Of a stretch of DNA of 44,220 nucleotides, positions 42,431-44,220 are shown one piece after another; the stretch's first letter is position 1, and each line of letters begins with the position of its first letter. The stretch is taken from positions 1 to 44,220 of the forward strand of contig JAJFJS010000089.1 in NCBI GenBank assembly GCA_021773815.1, in the 5' to 3' direction. The position numbers and the translations under genes were made by a program. The DNA is from Gammaproteobacteria bacterium (GTDB lineage Bacteria; Pseudomonadota; Gammaproteobacteria; Steroidobacterales; GCA-2729495). The notes under the pieces were generated by a model. That model ran no database searches, was not told the DNA's origin, and saw only the letters and a program-made list of their open reading frames with translations.

Positions 42431-42819
42431 TCCCGCGTTAGGCCGGATACTGCCGAGATCTGTGATTTAACATAATATATATCGTCCGGGGCGGTTCCCT
42501 GTCCCGCCGAAATCACCGGCGCGAATACCAATAATGACAACGCGCTGGCGGTCGCTGCCAGCTGTGCAAGCCGGCGAAATTGTTTTTTAACATCACGCGA
42601 TCCGGCGCGCTCGGCGTTCACGCACGCGAGCACGTAGCACGGATCAAGCCCGGCCAGCTCGGCGATTTTTGCGCAAAATCGATCATCGATTGACGTTCGG
42701 CCGGTCCGCCAGCTCGATACCGCGCCGCGGGTGATGGCGAGCCGCTGCGCTACTTTGTAATCCGAGCCGCCGGCGTTTTGCTTCGCTAAATCAAGTATTT
42801 GAATGGTGCTGTGAGGCAT
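42385..42819 (-). CDS. Phage-type helix-turn-helix repressor-like protein (DUF3693-like), crossing an integration junction
   Basis: The 144 residues begin with an N-terminal DNA-binding domain (STIQILDLAKQNAGGSDYKVAQRLAITRGAVSSWRTGR), whose helix-turn-helix is followed by DDRFCAKIAELAGLDPCYVLACVNAERA. A hydrophobic segment (LAATASALSLLVFAPVIS) follows. This is the layout of small repressor-like proteins of filamentous or satellite phages. Start ATG 42819 is supported by AGGGGA. Residues DDIYYVK are encoded by the dif-like site at 42465-42492, so the last ~26 residues (SQISAV...) come from beyond the junction and overlap chaB. In the circular form the C-terminus should differ. Confidence 0.75.
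   Translation of the reverse strand: MPHSTIQILDLAKQNAGGSDYKVAQRLAITRGAVSSWRTGRTSIDDRFCAKIAELAGLDPCYVLACVNAERAGSRDVKKQFRRLAQLAATASALSLLVFAPVISAGQGTAPDDIYYVKSQISAVSGLTRDHVFRRRHRPPAPFS
42465..42492 (-). other. dif-like XerCD recombination site, probable integration junction (attL or attR)
   Basis: On the minus strand, TATATATTATGTTAAAT (42481-42465) matches the E. coli dif centre plus XerD arm at 16 of 17 positions. The 11-bp XerD arm TTATGTTAAAT is perfect. The XerC-arm side (GCCCCGGACGA, 42492-42482) matches only 5 of 11. Over 28 positions 21 agree with E. coli dif. A perfect XerD arm with a poor XerC arm is what one expects at a hybrid junction made by an element that integrates by Xer recombination. 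No second copy was found in the window. Confidence 0.8.
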
Positions 42820-42846
42820 TTTTTTCCCCTGCAAGGTGGATACCGT

Positions 42847-42914
42847 CAACGGTACTCCAACGGCTGCGCGCCCACAACGGCTACGGGCTGTTGACAGGCT
42901 ACGGGCTGTTGACA
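42847..42914. promoter_or_regulatory. Repeat-rich divergent control region of the element
   Basis: CAACGG occurs three times (42847-42852, 42858-42863, 42875-42880). An 18-bp unit, GGCTACGGGCTGTTGACA, is tandemly duplicated (42879-42896 and 42897-42914). Each copy ends with a consensus -35 hexamer TTGACA. The region lies between the divergent repressor and the five-gene operon, so it probably contains operators for the repressor and the promoter of the operon. No strong -10 was found. Confidence 0.5.
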
Positions 42915-43022
42915 TAACTTCGGACGCGCTCACCGGGCCGCATGGATGCGCGGCCTACCCTGCAAGGATGCAGCGCGACCGGCCGCCCCGGTGAGCTTTC
43001 TTTTTAATGCAGGGGTCAACCA

Positions 43023-43226
43023 ATGTCAGAGCGAATTTACACCACGCGCCGCGATCTGAACCGGATCATGGAACAACAGCGCACCGCCGGCGATCGCGCC
43101 GGGTTCGCGCGCGGCGTTCGCGCCAATGTTTATCGATCGATATGGGGGCCGGCGCTGGCCGGTGCGGTGTTCGGTTCGGCGATCGGTTACGCGGTCGCGC
43201 TGGCGGCAATCGGCGGCGCGCTGTGA
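43023..43226 (+). CDS. Small phage-like protein with C-terminal membrane segment
   Basis: This 67-residue protein has a basic N-terminal half (TTRRDLNRIMEQQRTAGDRAGFARG) and one C-terminal glycine-rich membrane helix (WGPALAGAVFGSAIGYAVALAAIGGA). I recognise no family; a minor capsid or membrane-associated phage protein is possible. The start has GCAGGGG about 7 bases upstream. It overlaps the next gene by 4 bp. Confidence 0.6.
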   Translation: MSERIYTTRRDLNRIMEQQRTAGDRAGFARGVRANVYRSIWGPALAGAVFGSAIGYAVALAAIGGAL

Positions 43227-43423
43227 GTGCCGGCGCAGGGGTTAAGGTGACAGTCCTGGTGCCCGATGCGATGGCGGCCCAGCGGCTTTTTATCATCTCG
43301 GCCGCGCTCGATGTTGAGCGCGCGACCGATGGCCAGTTAAGCCGCGCGCTGGCCGATTGCACGGCGCTACGCTTCGCGCTATTTGATGAAGTCGCGCGCC
43401 GCCGCACGGCGGGCGAACAGTGA
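43223..43423 (+). CDS. Small soluble phage-like protein
   Basis: The 66 residues (GTG start, overlapping the previous stop by 4 bp) are Ala-rich with a beta-type start (VKVTVLVPDAMAAQRLF) and helical remainder. No recognised domain. Tight overlaps on both sides support that it is a real translated gene. Confidence 0.5.
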   Translation: MSAGAGVKVTVLVPDAMAAQRLFIISAALDVERATDGQLSRALADCTALRFALFDEVARRRTAGEQ

Positions 43424-43620
43424 CCGGCATATCACTGGCCGCGGTGGCCGATGATGTCGAAATGGTGCCGGCACCGTGCGATGGCTGCGCGCAGCGCCCG
43501 CACTGTTCGCGGTCTAAAGTAGCCTGTCACGCGCTGGCCGATTATGTCGACGGCCGCGAGGTGAGCGCCACGCTGCCGCGCATTCCCAATAAATTTTATT
43601 TTTGCCGGGTGTTTGACTGA
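43420..43620 (+). CDS. Small Cys-rich, probable zinc-binding protein
   Basis: The 66 residues (GTG start overlapping the previous stop) carry CDGCAQRPHCSRSKVAC, i.e. C-x2-C-x5-C-x6-C with one His beside the third Cys. A HALADYVDGR segment and a C-terminal NKFYFCRVFD follow. The pattern resembles short zinc-ribbon-like proteins seen in many phages and satellites; no named family is claimed. The stop overlaps the next ATG. Confidence 0.55.
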   Translation: MTGISLAAVADDVEMVPAPCDGCAQRPHCSRSKVACHALADYVDGREVSATLPRIPNKFYFCRVFD

Positions 43621-43916
43621 TGGCCCCGGCGATCCCGGCCGCGCTCGCGGTGCTGGCCGAGTTGATCCGCCGGCGCGTTCCTGATGCTGACACGCAGGCC
43701 GAGCTGATCGCGCAGATTGAAGCCGCCGCGCTGGCCACGCCTACCCATCCATTTTTTGATGGCTTCCACAAGATCGGCCGGCAGCTCACCGGGCTGGCGA
43801 TCGTGGCCGCGGTCGTCTACCTAAAAATCAACGGGCTGACGCTGACGCTCGATGAAATCGGCGCGCTGGTCGGTGTGCCTACGCTTTATTCACTGATGAA
43901 AGGAAAAGGACGATGA
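43620..43916 (+). CDS. Small membrane protein, possible holin-like
   Basis: The 98 residues start with a helical soluble N-terminal part (LAVLAELIRRRVPDADTQAELIAQIEAA). HPFFDGFHKIGRQLTGLAIVAAVVYLKI forms one clear membrane segment, and a second amphipathic segment (LDEIGALVGVPTLYSLM) precedes a basic end. The arrangement vaguely recalls three-helix holins of gene-transfer-type elements, but this is weak. It overlaps the next gene by 4 bp. Confidence 0.55.
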   Translation: MAPAIPAALAVLAELIRRRVPDADTQAELIAQIEAAALATPTHPFFDGFHKIGRQLTGLAIVAAVVYLKINGLTLTLDEIGALVGVPTLYSLMKGKGR

Positions 43917-44143
43917 GCATCCCCGCACAAGTGGCCGCGATCGATGCGGCGCTGGAAATCATGGCCGGCGAAGCTGACAAGGTCGAGGCGCTGGCCGCAT
44001 CGATCGCCACCGATGCCAAGGGCACGGCCGCGGCCGAGCGCAATGCACGCCGCGGCAAAGTGATCGCCGCCGCCGGTGCCGCTGTCGGTGAGGCGCGCGT
44101 TACTGTTAACCGCGCTCGCGCGCTGATCGCCGCTGAATTCTGA
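43913..44143 (+). CDS. Small Ala-rich helical protein
   Basis: The 76 residues are almost entirely helical and Ala-rich (AAIDAALEIMAGEADKVEALAASIATDAKG, AAAERNARRGKVIAAAGAAVGEARV). It has no recognised domain. It is the last gene before the terminator at 44191 and overlaps its upstream neighbour by 4 bp, so it belongs to the same unit. Confidence 0.5.
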   Translation: MSIPAQVAAIDAALEIMAGEADKVEALAASIATDAKGTAAAERNARRGKVIAAAGAAVGEARVTVNRARALIAAEF

Positions 44144-44190
44144 ACCATTGCCGGCGTCAGCAACATTACCCGAACTGTTGATTATGGCCG

Positions 44191-44213
44191 ACCCGGTGTT
44201 ATACCGGGTTTTT
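44191..44213 (+). terminator. Rho-independent terminator of the small-gene operon
   Basis: The stem ACCCGGT (44191-44197) pairs with ACCGGGT (44203-44209) over a 5-base loop and runs into TTTTT (44209-44213). It ends the five-gene operon 48 bases after its last stop. Confidence 0.85.
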
Positions 44214-44220
44214 GTGCTGC

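Overview
The window looks like a gammaproteobacterial chromosome segment (moderately high G+C, Ccm system I cytochrome c maturation, TonB receptor, OmpR/EnvZ-type regulators, a dif-like site of gammaproteobacterial type). No rRNA, tRNA or CRISPR array was seen, and I cannot name the genus.

Layout: (1) 1-1108 is the 3' part of a large surface or secreted protein with Ig-like, DNRLRE-type and calcium-binding repeats. (2) 1427-5003 holds an OmpR/EnvZ-like pair followed by two minus-strand envelope genes. (3) 5852-17130 is a tightly packed 12-gene operon: aldehyde dehydrogenase, a complete tryptophan tryptophylquinone (TTQ) amine dehydrogenase set (large subunit, MauE, MauD, light subunit), a monohaem cytochrome c, IorAB, a KorABC-type 2-oxoacid:ferredoxin oxidoreductase and a phenylacetate-CoA ligase. 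A TonB receptor and a Bcr/CflA-type exporter follow. Read together, these suggest oxidation of (aromatic) amines to aldehydes and acids, and of aryl-2-oxoacids directly to acyl-CoA, converging on aryl-acetyl-CoA. (4) 20933-28432 is a Spy/CpxP-like gene and a complete ccmABCDEFGHI operon, which would mature the c-type cytochromes. (5) 28463-34235 holds malic enzyme, cytochrome b561, thioredoxin 2, a TetR regulator, a small membrane protein and an HtrA-type protease. (6) 34504-40570 is a YbhGFSR-type exporter operon with a LOG-family gene inside it. (7) 40653-42430 holds a beta-CASP metallo-beta-lactamase protein and ChaB.

(8) From about 42465 to the right edge is what I judge to be one end of an integrated Xer-exploiting mobile element. 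A dif-like site (21 of 28 positions identical to E. coli dif, with a perfect XerD arm) lies inside the 3' end of a phage-type repressor gene. Across a repeat-rich divergent promoter region sits an operon of five tiny, mostly unrecognised genes ending in a terminator at the window edge. The rest of the element is outside the window.

The two most interesting items are the TTQ amine dehydrogenase plus double oxoacid-ferredoxin oxidoreductase operon and the dif-associated element.
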